Shown here: one piece after another, positions 25,632 to 33,772 of the stretch
Layout: each line of letters opens with the position of its first letter
Numbering within the stretch: the stretch's first letter is position 1
From: Lactococcus petauri
Lineage (GTDB): Bacteria > Bacillota > Bacilli > Lactobacillales > Streptococcaceae
Assembly: GCF_002154895.1 (NCBI RefSeq)
Contig: NZ_MUIZ01000001.1
Coordinates: forward strand, 248,001-312,000
DNA length: 64,000 nt
Direction of reading: 5' to 3'
Notes under the pieces: model-generated
Seen by the model: only the letters and a program-made list of their open reading frames with translations
Database searches by the model: none
What the model was told of the DNA's origin: nothing
Position numbers and translations under genes: made by a program

Positions 25632-26522
25632 TTAGCTCAATGTATTTTTAATGAATCCTTTTGCCTGTACGAGTTTTTCCTGCGCCTCACCTTTTGCACT
25701 ATTGGTTAAAATCATGACAATCGCCAGCTTAACATCTTCTCCCGCTTGGATAAAGGTTTTTTCTGCTGTTTCATAATCACAATCTGTTGCCTCCATAATG
25801 ATACGTTTGCTGCGCTCCACTAATTTCTCATTTGTTGGACGCACATCAACCATTAAGTTGTTGTATACTTTTCCAATACCAATCATCGCTATTGTCGAAA
25901 TCATATTCAAAATTAATTTTTGTGCTGTACCTGATTTGAGGCGGGTTGATCCTGTCAAAAATTCAGCGCCACAGTCTACTTCAATAGGAAATTCAGCATG
26001 TTGGCTAATTTCGGCATTCATATTACATGCTAGAGAACCTGTATGTGCACCAATACTCTTCGCATAATCAAGCGCACCAATCACATAAGGGGTACGTCCA
26101 CTTGCGGCAATTCCAATCACCATGTCATTTTTGGTTAGCTGAAGGTCAATCAAGTCTTGTTTGCCAAGCTCAAGGTCATCCTCTGCGCCTTCCACAGCAA
26201 GAGTCATTGCTTTTTCTCCACCTGCAATAAGTCCCACAACCATGCTTGCTTCAACACCAAAAGTAGGCACACACTCTGCAGCATCAAGCACACCTAGACG
26301 TCCACTGGTCCCTGCACCAAGATAAATAAGTCGCCCCCCATGATTGAAACTTTCAATCGTTTTTTCAATAACTGGTTCAATCATCGGAAGTGCTTTTTCT
26401 ACAGCTTCTGCAACTTTTTTATCCTCCTTATTCATCTTTTCTAGAGCAGTTGAGACCGACATTTCGTCCAATCCAAAAGTTTCTTCATTACGTCGTTCTG
26501 TTGTCAAATTTTCTAAATTCAT
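25632..26522 (-). CDS. murQ: N-acetylmuramic acid 6-phosphate etherase
   Basis: A 296-residue MurQ, which removes D-lactate from MurNAc-6-P to give GlcNAc-6-P. The SIS domain has GAGTSGRLGVLDAAECVPTFG (loop about 71-83) and GIAASGRTPYVIGALDYAK; the C-terminal KGFIKNTLS is usual. It overlaps mupG by 4 nt (ATGA) and precedes murP by about 20 nt. Confidence 0.94.
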   Translation of the reverse strand: MNLENLTTERRNEETFGLDEMSVSTALEKMNKEDKKVAEAVEKALPMIEPVIEKTIESFNHGGRLIYLGAGTSGRLGVLDAAECVPTFGVEASMVVGLIAGGEKAMTLAVEGAEDDLELGKQDLIDLQLTKNDMVIGIAASGRTPYVIGALDYAKSIGAHTGSLACNMNAEISQHAEFPIEVDCGAEFLTGSTRLKSGTAQKLILNMISTIAMIGIGKVYNNLMVDVRPTNEKLVERSKRIIMEATDCDYETAEKTFIQAGEDVKLAIVMILTNSAKGEAQEKLVQAKGFIKNTLS

Positions 26523-27580
26523 TTTCTTTCCTTTTCTTTTAATTCAAACTTTTGCTTCGAGTAAATTACATCGAGTAAATCTCTGTCTTTTTCGATAACA
26601 TACGCTACAACGTTAATATTAGGGTGAGCTGGTAGTGATTTTTTACACACTTGTGTTTCACCCATGTAGCGTCCATAAAGTTCATTATCCAGTGTTACCG
26701 CCCCTTTGTTGCGCTTTTCTGTATGTTCTTTTTGAATTTGTTCAACCTTCTTAAAGCGGGCATTTGCACTTCTTATCAAGTCAGGAGATTGATCATTTCT
26801 ATTGTCATGTTCTCCTAAAACTGACGTAAAATAAGCTGAATCATGGTTTTCTACATGTAAAACTATTTTATCCCACTGCAGATAATTTTCAAACTGATCA
26901 ATCGTTGTTGCTGCTAAATCTCCATCGCCAATATAAACTTCATCCGTCTCATACTTTAATAAATCAAGAGCCGCAGCCAGCGGATGTCTATCCCGATGCT
27001 TTTCGAGTGTCGGAAGTCCAAGTCTTAAAGGTAAACGTTTCTGAGCATCGCCAGCAACAAAACCAACTCGCTTAAGACCATATTTTTGCAACCATTGATT
27101 CTGCTTGAGCAAATATTCCGTATCCAGCCCAGTTTCAGGGCGAGGATAATAGTTGTGCCAAGCTTCTAAATTAGAGAAGTTAGCTCCTAATCTTCTTAGT
27201 TCCTCTATCTCATCTTCTACCAACGTGCTGGCATTTAAACTAATCTTCATTTTATGGCTGGCTTTGGCAATCTGTTTATTGTCAATATGATAATCCATCC
27301 GTAAACCTGTGACACCATGGTGAATAAGTTCTTCTAAATGATCAAATGAGTAACCTGCACGTTCTAGAGCTTCACCTGAAATATCTACCATCAGCTCCAA
27401 TTGGTTTGCTTTAGCACAAGCTCCTAATTTTTCTAAGCGCATTTTATACGCTTGAGCATCATCTTCAGGAATATGCATTGAAGTAAATATCCCCTTGAAT
27501 CCTGCTTGTTTCATACTTTTTATATAATGAATATCTTTTGTAGAAAGATCTTCATTCATAAAAATTGAAAAGCCAAACAT
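26519..27580 (-). CDS. mupG: 6-phospho-N-acetylmuramidase MupG (DUF871)
   Basis: A 353-residue TIM-barrel DUF871 protein: GFSIFMNED, GFKGIFTSMHIPED, MVDISGEALERAG, LRMDYHI and the YYPRPETGL block are typical; a short C-terminal cyclophilin-like part follows. In S. aureus MupG splits MurNAc-6-P-beta-1,4-GlcNAc after PTS uptake, and mupG-murQ-murP form one operon, as here. A GTG two codons upstream is possible, but GAGAGG is spaced for the ATG at 27580. Confidence 0.9.
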   Translation of the reverse strand: MFGFSIFMNEDLSTKDIHYIKSMKQAGFKGIFTSMHIPEDDAQAYKMRLEKLGACAKANQLELMVDISGEALERAGYSFDHLEELIHHGVTGLRMDYHIDNKQIAKASHKMKISLNASTLVEDEIEELRRLGANFSNLEAWHNYYPRPETGLDTEYLLKQNQWLQKYGLKRVGFVAGDAQKRLPLRLGLPTLEKHRDRHPLAAALDLLKYETDEVYIGDGDLAATTIDQFENYLQWDKIVLHVENHDSAYFTSVLGEHDNRNDQSPDLIRSANARFKKVEQIQKEHTEKRNKGAVTLDNELYGRYMGETQVCKKSLPAHPNINVVAYVIEKDRDLLDVIYSKQKFELKEKERK

Positions 27581-27614
27581 AAACACCTCTCTATCTCTGA
27601 AACTTTATTTCTTT

Positions 27615-27628
27615 TGTTAACGCATTCA
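27615..27628 (-). promoter_or_regulatory. cre site (CcpA) at the mupG promoter
   Basis: TGAATGCGTTAACA fits the consensus TGWAANCGNTNWCA with one mismatch. It covers the transcription start region just after the -10, a repressing position. Confidence 0.65.
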
Positions 27629-27656
27629 TTTTAACATATCCAAAACTTTATTTCAA
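27628..27656 (-). promoter_or_regulatory. Promoter of mupG-murQ-murP
   Basis: -35 TTGAAA (27651-27656), 17-bp spacer, extended -10 TGTTAAAAT (hexamer 27628-27633). Confidence 0.75.
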
Positions 27657-27782
27657 CAATTTACTTAAATTTTTCCACATTATTTTTAAATAAAAAAGAT
27701 AAATCCTGTAAAACCGTTGTTTAACTGAATTTATCTTGAATCGTTTTTTAAATAATGGAATGAAATTTCATGTAAAAAATAA

Positions 27783-27813
27783 TAAAAAAAAATCCCCGAT
27801 AAGGGGGATTTTA
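27783..27813 (-). terminator. Terminator of pepV
   Basis: AAATCCCC-CTTATC-GGGGATTT hairpin followed by a long T run on the minus strand. Confidence 0.9.
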
Positions 27814-27824
27814 ATTTTCTCATA

Positions 27825-29231
27825 TTATTTAGCCAATTCGTAAATTGCTTCAGCATAGATAACTGCTGATTTGAAGAGAGCATCCAATGGTTTGTATTCA
27901 TTTGCTTGGTGCATTGTATCTTCTTCACCTTCAAACATTGCGCCATAAGCAACACCACGTTTAAGGAGGCGACCAAATGTACCACCACCGATTACTGTTT
28001 CGTAACCTTTAAGGCCAGTGTGTTTTTCATAAACACTGATCAATGTAGAAACGAGTTCATCTTCCATTGGTACGTAGTGAGGTTCCATCACGTGATCGTT
28101 CATAGTCACTTCTTTTACGCCTTCAAGAGCTTCAAGAACTGCTTTGATTTTGTGTTGGTCAGTACCTTGTGGGAAACGGAAGTTCAATGCAATTGTACCT
28201 TCACCGTTTTCGTCAAAGTTCCAAACACCAGCGTTCATTGAAGTTGCACCCATAAGGTCATCATTGTAGGCTGTACCTAATTTTTCACCTTCATGGTCAT
28301 CAATCAATGTTTCAGCAGCAAGTTTGATGTATGCAGCTGCACCTGCTTCAAAGTCAAATTGGTTAAGGAATTTAGCAAGGTAAGTTGCACCGTTAATACC
28401 TTTAAATGGCATTGCTCCGTGTGCAGATTTACCATAAACTGTTACTGTTGCTTTACCGTCAGATTCTTCCAGGTCAAAGCGTAAGTTTTTGTCTGCATTT
28501 TCAGCAACAAATGCTTCCAATTTTGCTTGGAGGTCTGTCGCACCTGAAATTACTGCAGTTGCAGATTCAGGGACCATATTTTCAGCCAAACCAGCTTTGA
28601 AAGAGTGGAGTACTACAGCACCAGCATTTTTTCCGTCAAAGTGAAGGTATTCTGTAACGTTACCTTTTTCACCATTGATGATTGGGAACTCAGCGTCTGG
28701 AGAGAATCCGAAATCTGGCAATGGCAATTCACAGTGTTCAAAGTAGTAATCCATATCTTTCCAACCTGTTTCTTCGTTTGTACCAACGATGAAACGGATT
28801 TTTTTAGATAATGGCACACCAAGGTCTTTCAAGATCTTCAAACCATAGTAACAAGCCATAGTTGGGCCTTTATCGTCTGAAGCTCCACGTGCGTAAAGGT
28901 TTCCATTACGGATTTCAGGTTCAAATGGGTTTGAATCCCAACCAGAACCGGCAGGTACAACATCCAAGTGACCGAAGATGCCTAAAACTTCATCACCTTC
29001 TCCGTATTCAAAGTGACCAACATAGTTATCATAGTTTTTAGTTTGGTAGCCATCACGTTCAGCCAATTCCAAAAATTTGTCAAGGGCTTTACGAGGTCCA
29101 GGGCCAAATGGGTTTTCTTTGTCCGCATTGTCCATGTCCATTGCTGAATCGATACGAAGAAGTTCAAACAAATCTTCGAGCATTGCGTCTTTGCGCTTTT
29201 CTACTTCTGCAGTAAAATCAATAGTTGTCAT
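27825..29231 (-). CDS. pepV: Dipeptidase PepV
   Basis: A 468-residue M20 metallopeptidase that hydrolyses dipeptides in the cytosol. Zinc ligands are seen in [10 protein letters not shown] (His), GASDDKGP (bridging Asp) and GTNEETGW (Glu pair), with a lid domain between and [12 protein letters not shown] near the end. The open frame reaches 29243, but GGAGG lies in that extension, 5 nt before the ATG at 29231. It is monocistronic, and very regular codons suggest high expression. Confidence 0.95.
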   Translation of the reverse strand: MTTIDFTAEVEKRKDAMLEDLFELLRIDSAMDMDNADKENPFGPGPRKALDKFLELAERDGYQTKNYDNYVGHFEYGEGDEVLGIFGHLDVVPAGSGWDSNPFEPEIRNGNLYARGASDDKGPTMACYYGLKILKDLGVPLSKKIRFIVGTNEETGWKDMDYYFEHCELPLPDFGFSPDAEFPIINGEKGNVTEYLHFDGKNAGAVVLHSFKAGLAENMVPESATAVISGATDLQAKLEAFVAENADKNLRFDLEESDGKATVTVYGKSAHGAMPFKGINGATYLAKFLNQFDFEAGAAAYIKLAAETLIDDHEGEKLGTAYNDDLMGATSMNAGVWNFDENGEGTIALNFRFPQGTDQHKIKAVLEALEGVKEVTMNDHVMEPHYVPMEDELVSTLISVYEKHTGLKGYETVIGGGTFGRLLKRGVAYGAMFEGEEDTMHQANEYKPLDALFKSAVIYAEAIYELAK

Positions 29232-29298
29232 GATTGCCTCCATTATTTTGACTTCTTGATAATATATTCACAAAAAGTCGGTTTTCTAAACTCCTATA

Positions 29299-29327
29299 AT
29301 TATACCAAAAAAGTAAAACGTTTGCAT
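29299..29327 (-). promoter_or_regulatory. pepV promoter with possible cre at the -35
   Basis: Extended -10 TGGTATAAT (hexamer 29299-29304). ATGCAAACGTTTTAC (29313-29327) is a partial cre match (core AANCG intact, weak right arm) over the -35 position. Confidence 0.4.
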
Positions 29328-29341
29328 TTATAAAGTGAAAA

Positions 29342-30415
29342 CTAGTCTTTAAAAAACTTAAACATTTTGACTTGTGGTGTAGGCAGAGCGACTTTTGAAA
29401 GGTCCGTCAATTTTACCCAAAATTGATTTTCATCCAGTTTTTCTTCTTGAACAATAAAATTTTCCTCAGGGATACATTCAATAATTTGAACAAACCACTT
29501 CAAGTGAGAAAAAACATGTGTGATTTCTCCAACTTTTGTCATACGTGAGATGCTATCTGGCACATTTATTGGCGGCACTAACCTATCATTATTGAATTCT
29601 TCTTTAGATATCTCCTGCATAGGAAAAGTCCACATATTAGCAAGTAAACCTGTGCTAGGACGTCTTTGTAGATAGTATTCGCCTTGCGAATTTTTTAATG
29701 CATAAGCATTGTAGTAAATATGCTGCTGCTTAATCTTTTTACTTTTGACAGGATACTTCAGTTGCGTACCTTTAGGTCTGGCTTGGCAATACGCAGCTAA
29801 GGGGCAAATCTCACACTTGGCAATTTTGGGCGTACAAACCATGGAACCTATGTCCATGAGTGCTTGGTTAAAATCTCCGGGATTTTCTTCCGAGATTAGC
29901 TCTCTCAGCTTTTCATCAAATATTTTCCGCGAAGCAGCCTTAGAAATATCTGATTCAATCTCAAATAATCGACTGGTCACGCGCATCAAATTTCCATCAA
30001 TGGCCGGTTCAGGTAAGCCAAAAGAAATCGAAGCAATAGCCGCTGCTGTGTAAGGACCAATCCCCTGCAAACTTTGAATGTCTTTTAATTGTTTAGGAAA
30101 TTGCCCATCAAATTCTGTCATGACTTGCTGAGCTGCAATTTTTAAATTACGAGCGCGCGAGTAATAACCCAACCCTTCCCAAAGTTTCAGCAGCTCATCA
30201 TCATCTGCGGCTGCCAAATCCTCAATCTGAGGATACTTCTCCATGAAGCGCAGATAATAGGGCATTACTGTTTCAACCTGTGTTTGTTGAGACATGATTT
30301 CAGAAATCCAAACAGAATAAGCCTCTGTATTTTTACGCCACGGCAAAGGCTTTTTGTGAATATTGTACCATCCTAATAAATCCTGCTGGAACTTTTCTAT
30401 TTCGGTTTTATTCAT
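29342..30415 (-). CDS. mutY: A/G-specific adenine DNA glycosylase MutY
   Basis: A 357-residue MutY, which removes A opposite 8-oxoG. Present: WRKNTEAYSVWISEIMSQQTQVETV, the helix-hairpin-helix LQGIGPYTAAAIASISFG with the catalytic Asp in PAIDGNLMRV, the 4Fe-4S cysteines of CEICPLAAYC, and a C-terminal NUDIX-like domain (about 230-350). The ATG at 30415 is the family start and lies 7 nt from a -10 box, without a ribosome site; a longer frame to 30451 would include the promoter. Confidence 0.94.
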   Translation of the reverse strand: MNKTEIEKFQQDLLGWYNIHKKPLPWRKNTEAYSVWISEIMSQQTQVETVMPYYLRFMEKYPQIEDLAAADDDELLKLWEGLGYYSRARNLKIAAQQVMTEFDGQFPKQLKDIQSLQGIGPYTAAAIASISFGLPEPAIDGNLMRVTSRLFEIESDISKAASRKIFDEKLRELISEENPGDFNQALMDIGSMVCTPKIAKCEICPLAAYCQARPKGTQLKYPVKSKKIKQQHIYYNAYALKNSQGEYYLQRRPSTGLLANMWTFPMQEISKEEFNNDRLVPPINVPDSISRMTKVGEITHVFSHLKWFVQIIECIPEENFIVQEEKLDENQFWVKLTDLSKVALPTPQVKMFKFFKD

Positions 30416-30451
30416 AAGCTCTATTATTAAATTTATATAAAACAAAGTCAA
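30413..30451 (-). promoter_or_regulatory. Promoter of mutY, probable leaderless start
   Basis: -35 TTGACT (30446-30451), 17-bp spacer, -10 AATAAT (30423-30428), then AGAGCTT and the ATG. Confidence 0.58.
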
Positions 30452-30487
30452 ATAGTAAGCTCTTAAAGAGGACTTTATCTGGGGAAC

Positions 30488-30514
30488 AAAAAAACCTGTC
30501 CTAAACAGGCTTGC
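30488..30514 (-). terminator. Terminator of the YxeA-like gene
   Basis: CCTGT-TTAGG-ACAGG hairpin followed by T7 on the minus strand. Confidence 0.85.
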
Positions 30515-30517
30515 TAA

Positions 30518-30865
30518 TTAAATATTATTTAATGCTTTTTGGGGCACATCTTTTCTTTGAACTTCTTCCCATTTAGTCACACCATTCTTATTATTATAAG
30601 TAACTTTCAAATAAGCATCATGCTTGAGATTATGAATTGAAGTAAATTCTAGATCCTTTTCTTTGCCAGAATCTGCATAACCTTTTTGTTTATAGTTAAA
30701 TCCCTGCCAAGTTCCACCATCAGTAGTTTTGCTCGAAATTTTATCCCCATCTGTGTGTATCTGAACATAATATTCTTGACCGCCATATTCGTAATTATAC
30801 CAAGTATAGCCGCCACCAATAATCAACAATGCTCCAGCAATAAGAGTCACCAATATTTTTTTCAT
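30518..30865 (-). CDS. YxeA family (DUF1093) exported protein
   Basis: A 115-residue protein with an N-terminal signal/anchor helix (about 5-24, followed by YTWYNYEYGGQEYYVQI) and a small OB-like beta domain, matching the YxeA/DUF1093 family. No lipobox Cys is present, so it is either secreted or membrane anchored. Such proteins are common in lactic acid bacteria; function is unknown. GAGG with 9-nt spacing precedes the ATG. It stands alone between mutY and uvrC. Confidence 0.78.
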   Translation of the reverse strand: MKKILVTLIAGALLIIGGGYTWYNYEYGGQEYYVQIHTDGDKISSKTTDGGTWQGFNYKQKGYADSGKEKDLEFTSIHNLKHDAYLKVTYNNKNGVTKWEEVQRKDVPQKALNNI

Positions 30866-30940
30866 TTATTTATACCTCAATTTTTATTTTCAAAACTATT
30901 TTACTCCTAATTTAAAGCAAATTTCTTACACTTTTGTAAT

Positions 30941-30972
30941 AAAAAAATCCCTCGTTGAGAGAATTTTTTCTG
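30941..30972 (-). terminator. Terminator of uvrC
   Basis: Imperfect stem AATTCTCTC / GAGGGATT followed by T7 on the minus strand. Confidence 0.65.
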
Positions 30973-30978
30973 AAAGAA

Positions 30979-32757
30979 TTAATAATTTTCTTTTCCCAAA
31001 ACTTCCTTTACCCTTTCAGCGACCTCATATGGTACACCTGCTTCAGCGACTTGAGCAACATCAGCCTCAGAAATGGCTTTAAGTGACTTGAAGGTCGTCA
31101 TTAATTTTTGCTTACGTTTTGGTCCAAGACCTGTAATACCATCCAGTTTTGAAGAAAAGGTATTTTTCCCACGTACTTGCCGATGGAAAGTAATCGCAAA
31201 TCGGTGAACTTCATCTTGAATGCGTTGAAGGAGAAAGAATTCTTGCGATTGTCGACTCAATGGCACAACTTCCAAAGGATCGCCAAAAAGTAACTCACTG
31301 GTTTGGTGTTTATCATTTTTAGCCATACCTGCAACAGGAATATCTAACCCTATCTCCTGCAGAATAGCCTTGGCTGCATTGACTTGACCTGCACCACCAT
31401 CCATTGCAATCAAGTCAGGTAAAGCAGTCCCTTCACGCATGGCTCGACTATAACGGCGCGTAATCACTTCACGCATTGATGCGTAATCATCGGCACCTTC
31501 GACAGTTTTGATTTTATATTTCCGATAATCTTTCTTTGAGGGCTTGCCATTAATAAAGACAACCATTGCCGAAACAGGTGAGGTCCCCATTATGTTAGAG
31601 TTATCGAACGATTCGATTCTAACTGGTGTAGGAATGTTGAGAATTTTACCGAGATTTTCGATAGCACCTTGAGTTTTAATCAGGTCTTTTTCAAGGAGGT
31701 CAAATTTTAATTGTAATTGTGTGCGTGCATTCTTAGTCGCCATTGCTACAAGTTGCTTCTTCTCTCCACGACTTGGTTTGAGAACTTTAGTTTGAGTTAC
31801 CACTTCAACAGCCTCTACATCAATTCCTGATGGTACTAAAATTTCTTTAGGTACCATGTGTTCAGCTTCTTGATAAAACTGTCCGATATAAGTTAAGAAA
31901 TCATCTTCTGCATCATTGTAATAAGGGAACATATTGACATCACGTTGAATCATTTTACCTTGTCGTACAAAGAAAACCTGCACACACATCCAACCTTTAT
32001 CTACATAGTAACCAAAAACATCACGGTCTTTTAAATCGTGGTTCATGACACGTTGTTTTGTTCTCAAAGTACCGATAGAATTAATCACATCACGGTATTC
32101 TGCAGCTTGCTCGAATTCCATTTTTTCCGAAGCTGCAAACATTCTTGCTTTAAGTTCATTGATGATTTTTTTATCATCACCCGTTAAAAAATGCTTCACT
32201 TCCTGAGCCATATCTTTATAAACTTGAGGGTCTACATGATTAACGACTGGACAAAGACACTGATGGATATGATAGTAGAAACAAACTTTCTTTTCATGCA
32301 AACCACATTTTCTAAAAGGAAAGATGCGGTCTAAGAGGCGCTTAACTTCATTGGCTGCTTTAACATCGGGATAAGGTCCAAAATACATTGCCCCATCTTT
32401 TTTGACACGACGTGTAATCATCAAACGTGGATATTTTTCATTTGTAATCATGAGAAAAGGATAATATTTATCATCCTTAAGCATGATATTATATTTGGGC
32501 TTGTAACGTTGAATTAAGTTAATTTCAAGAACCAAAGACTCAATGTTTGATTCAACAACAATCCATTCTAAATCTTCTATCTCACTGACTAAAAGCTCAG
32601 TTTTTGTATTGTGGGAGCCATGAAAATAGGAGCGTACGCGGTTTTTCAGATTTTTCGCCTTCCCTACATAGATAACTGTCCCATTTTTATCTTTATGTAA
32701 GTAGCATCCTGGACTATCCGGTAAGAGCTCCAGCTTTGCTTTAATCGTGTTATTCAT
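30979..32757 (-). CDS. uvrC: UvrABC system protein C
   Basis: A 592-residue excision nuclease subunit. The GIY-YIG domain is at the start ([20 protein letters not shown], about 22-42). The UVR motif is seen in [22 protein letters not shown], the RNase H-like domain in [12 protein letters not shown], and helix-hairpin-helix motifs in [13 protein letters not shown]. The frame is open upstream to 32793, but family N-termini match the ATG at 32757. That ATG is 6 nt after TATAAT and lacks a ribosome site. Confidence 0.95.
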   Translation of the reverse strand: MNNTIKAKLELLPDSPGCYLHKDKNGTVIYVGKAKNLKNRVRSYFHGSHNTKTELLVSEIEDLEWIVVESNIESLVLEINLIQRYKPKYNIMLKDDKYYPFLMITNEKYPRLMITRRVKKDGAMYFGPYPDVKAANEVKRLLDRIFPFRKCGLHEKKVCFYYHIHQCLCPVVNHVDPQVYKDMAQEVKHFLTGDDKKIINELKARMFAASEKMEFEQAAEYRDVINSIGTLRTKQRVMNHDLKDRDVFGYYVDKGWMCVQVFFVRQGKMIQRDVNMFPYYNDAEDDFLTYIGQFYQEAEHMVPKEILVPSGIDVEAVEVVTQTKVLKPSRGEKKQLVAMATKNARTQLQLKFDLLEKDLIKTQGAIENLGKILNIPTPVRIESFDNSNIMGTSPVSAMVVFINGKPSKKDYRKYKIKTVEGADDYASMREVITRRYSRAMREGTALPDLIAMDGGAGQVNAAKAILQEIGLDIPVAGMAKNDKHQTSELLFGDPLEVVPLSRQSQEFFLLQRIQDEVHRFAITFHRQVRGKNTFSSKLDGITGLGPKRKQKLMTTFKSLKAISEADVAQVAEAGVPYEVAERVKEVLGKENY

Positions 32758-32763
32758 GGTCTT

Positions 32764-32772
32764 ATTATAGCA
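32764..32772 (-). promoter_or_regulatory. Extended -10, probable leaderless uvrC transcript
   Basis: TGCTATAAT, then AAGACC and the ATG at 32757. Confidence 0.6.
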
Positions 32773-32878
32773 TATTCTGGAGGGGCTAATCATGAATTGG
32801 AACTATCTGTCGTGAAGGGAATTGTTTCTTTTTATGATTGCGGCATTTGTGCAATGTTTTATAAACCTTCCTACTTAA

Positions 32879-32912
32879 ACAAAAAAAGACAAGTTTTACC
32901 TTGTCTTTTTTA
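32879..32912 (-). terminator. Terminator of the DUF817 gene
   Basis: AAAGACAAG-GTAAAA-CTTGTCTTT stem followed by a T run on the minus strand. Confidence 0.85.
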
Positions 32913-33702
32913 TTAACTTATTTTCTCTCGATGACTGCTTTAATTTGAGATTAACGACTAAAACAATACTGACAATGACCAGTAAAAACCATGAAGACAT
33001 TTTCCCAAATCCTACGAGATGCCAGGTTTCTGCTTGATTAGGATACCGGTAAGCATTAAAAAATGAAGCAATATTTTCAGCTATGTAGATAAAGAAGCCA
33101 ATCAGAGCAAAAGAGAAGAGTGCCTTCATTTTATATCTTTTTCTTCCATTAATACAAAAAGTGAACTGAGTGCGCCAAAAGATTAAGACAATAGCCAGAA
33201 TAATAAAATACCGTAAATCATGGAAGAAATAATTGGTAAAAAAGTTCAGATACAAAACTGTGGATAAGCCAAAACTAAGCCCTAATGGCGGCCAATATTC
33301 CACATTTAGCTGCAACTTTTTCCTCGATTGAACAACATAACTCCCGACACTGGCATACATAAACCCCGAGTAAAAAGGGACATTCCAAATTTTTAAGTAA
33401 GCCGGCTCAGGGTAGGTCCAACTATGGCTGATATTGACTTTAAAAATCTCTAAAATTAACCCTAAGATATGAAACAAGCAAATAATTTTTAACTCTTCAA
33501 GTGTTTCAAATTTTAATTTAACCATCAAAACTTGAAACACAAGTAAAATCACAAAAATTAAATCATAACGTGGGATATTGGGAAAAGTCAATCCACGTGT
33601 TATCGCTAAGGTAGCAAAAACGGCAAGTGGAAAGAGACAACAAGCGGCTTGGATTTTTGCAAAGTTGAAAAGCAAGATCACACCGTTTTTTAAACCATTC
33701 AT
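32896..33702 (-). CDS. DUF817 family membrane protein
   Basis: A 268-residue integral membrane protein with about seven to eight segments. SHSWTYPEPAYLKIWNVPFYSGFMYASVGSY is the DUF817/YoaT signature region, and NAYRYPNQAETWHLVGFGKMSSW follows near the end. The function is unknown; conserved Trp/Tyr and His residues at the membrane face suggest an enzyme or transporter, which is only inference. It is a single gene. The ATG is 6 nt from TGCTAAAAT with AAGGAC between, so it may be leaderless. Confidence 0.78.
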   Translation of the reverse strand: MNGLKNGVILLFNFAKIQAACCLFPLAVFATLAITRGLTFPNIPRYDLIFVILLVFQVLMVKLKFETLEELKIICLFHILGLILEIFKVNISHSWTYPEPAYLKIWNVPFYSGFMYASVGSYVVQSRKKLQLNVEYWPPLGLSFGLSTVLYLNFFTNYFFHDLRYFIILAIVLIFWRTQFTFCINGRKRYKMKALFSFALIGFFIYIAENIASFFNAYRYPNQAETWHLVGFGKMSSWFLLVIVSIVLVVNLKLKQSSRENKLIKKTR

Positions 33703-33708
33703 GTCCTT

Positions 33709-33717
33709 ATTTTAGCA
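33709..33717 (-). promoter_or_regulatory. Extended -10, probable leaderless DUF817 transcript
   Basis: TGCTAAAAT, AAGGAC, ATG. AAGGA is a Shine-Dalgarno-like string but only 1 nt from the ATG. Confidence 0.5.
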
Positions 33718-33742
33718 TATTTTCATCTGATAAAAGCAAGCG

Positions 33743-33770
33743 CAAAAAAACTCCCATCTTGGGAGTTTCG
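33743..33770 (-). terminator. Terminator of the metal ATPase operon
   Basis: AAACTCCCA-AGA-TGGGAGTTT stem followed by T residues on the minus strand. Confidence 0.85.
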
Positions 33771-33772
33771 TC

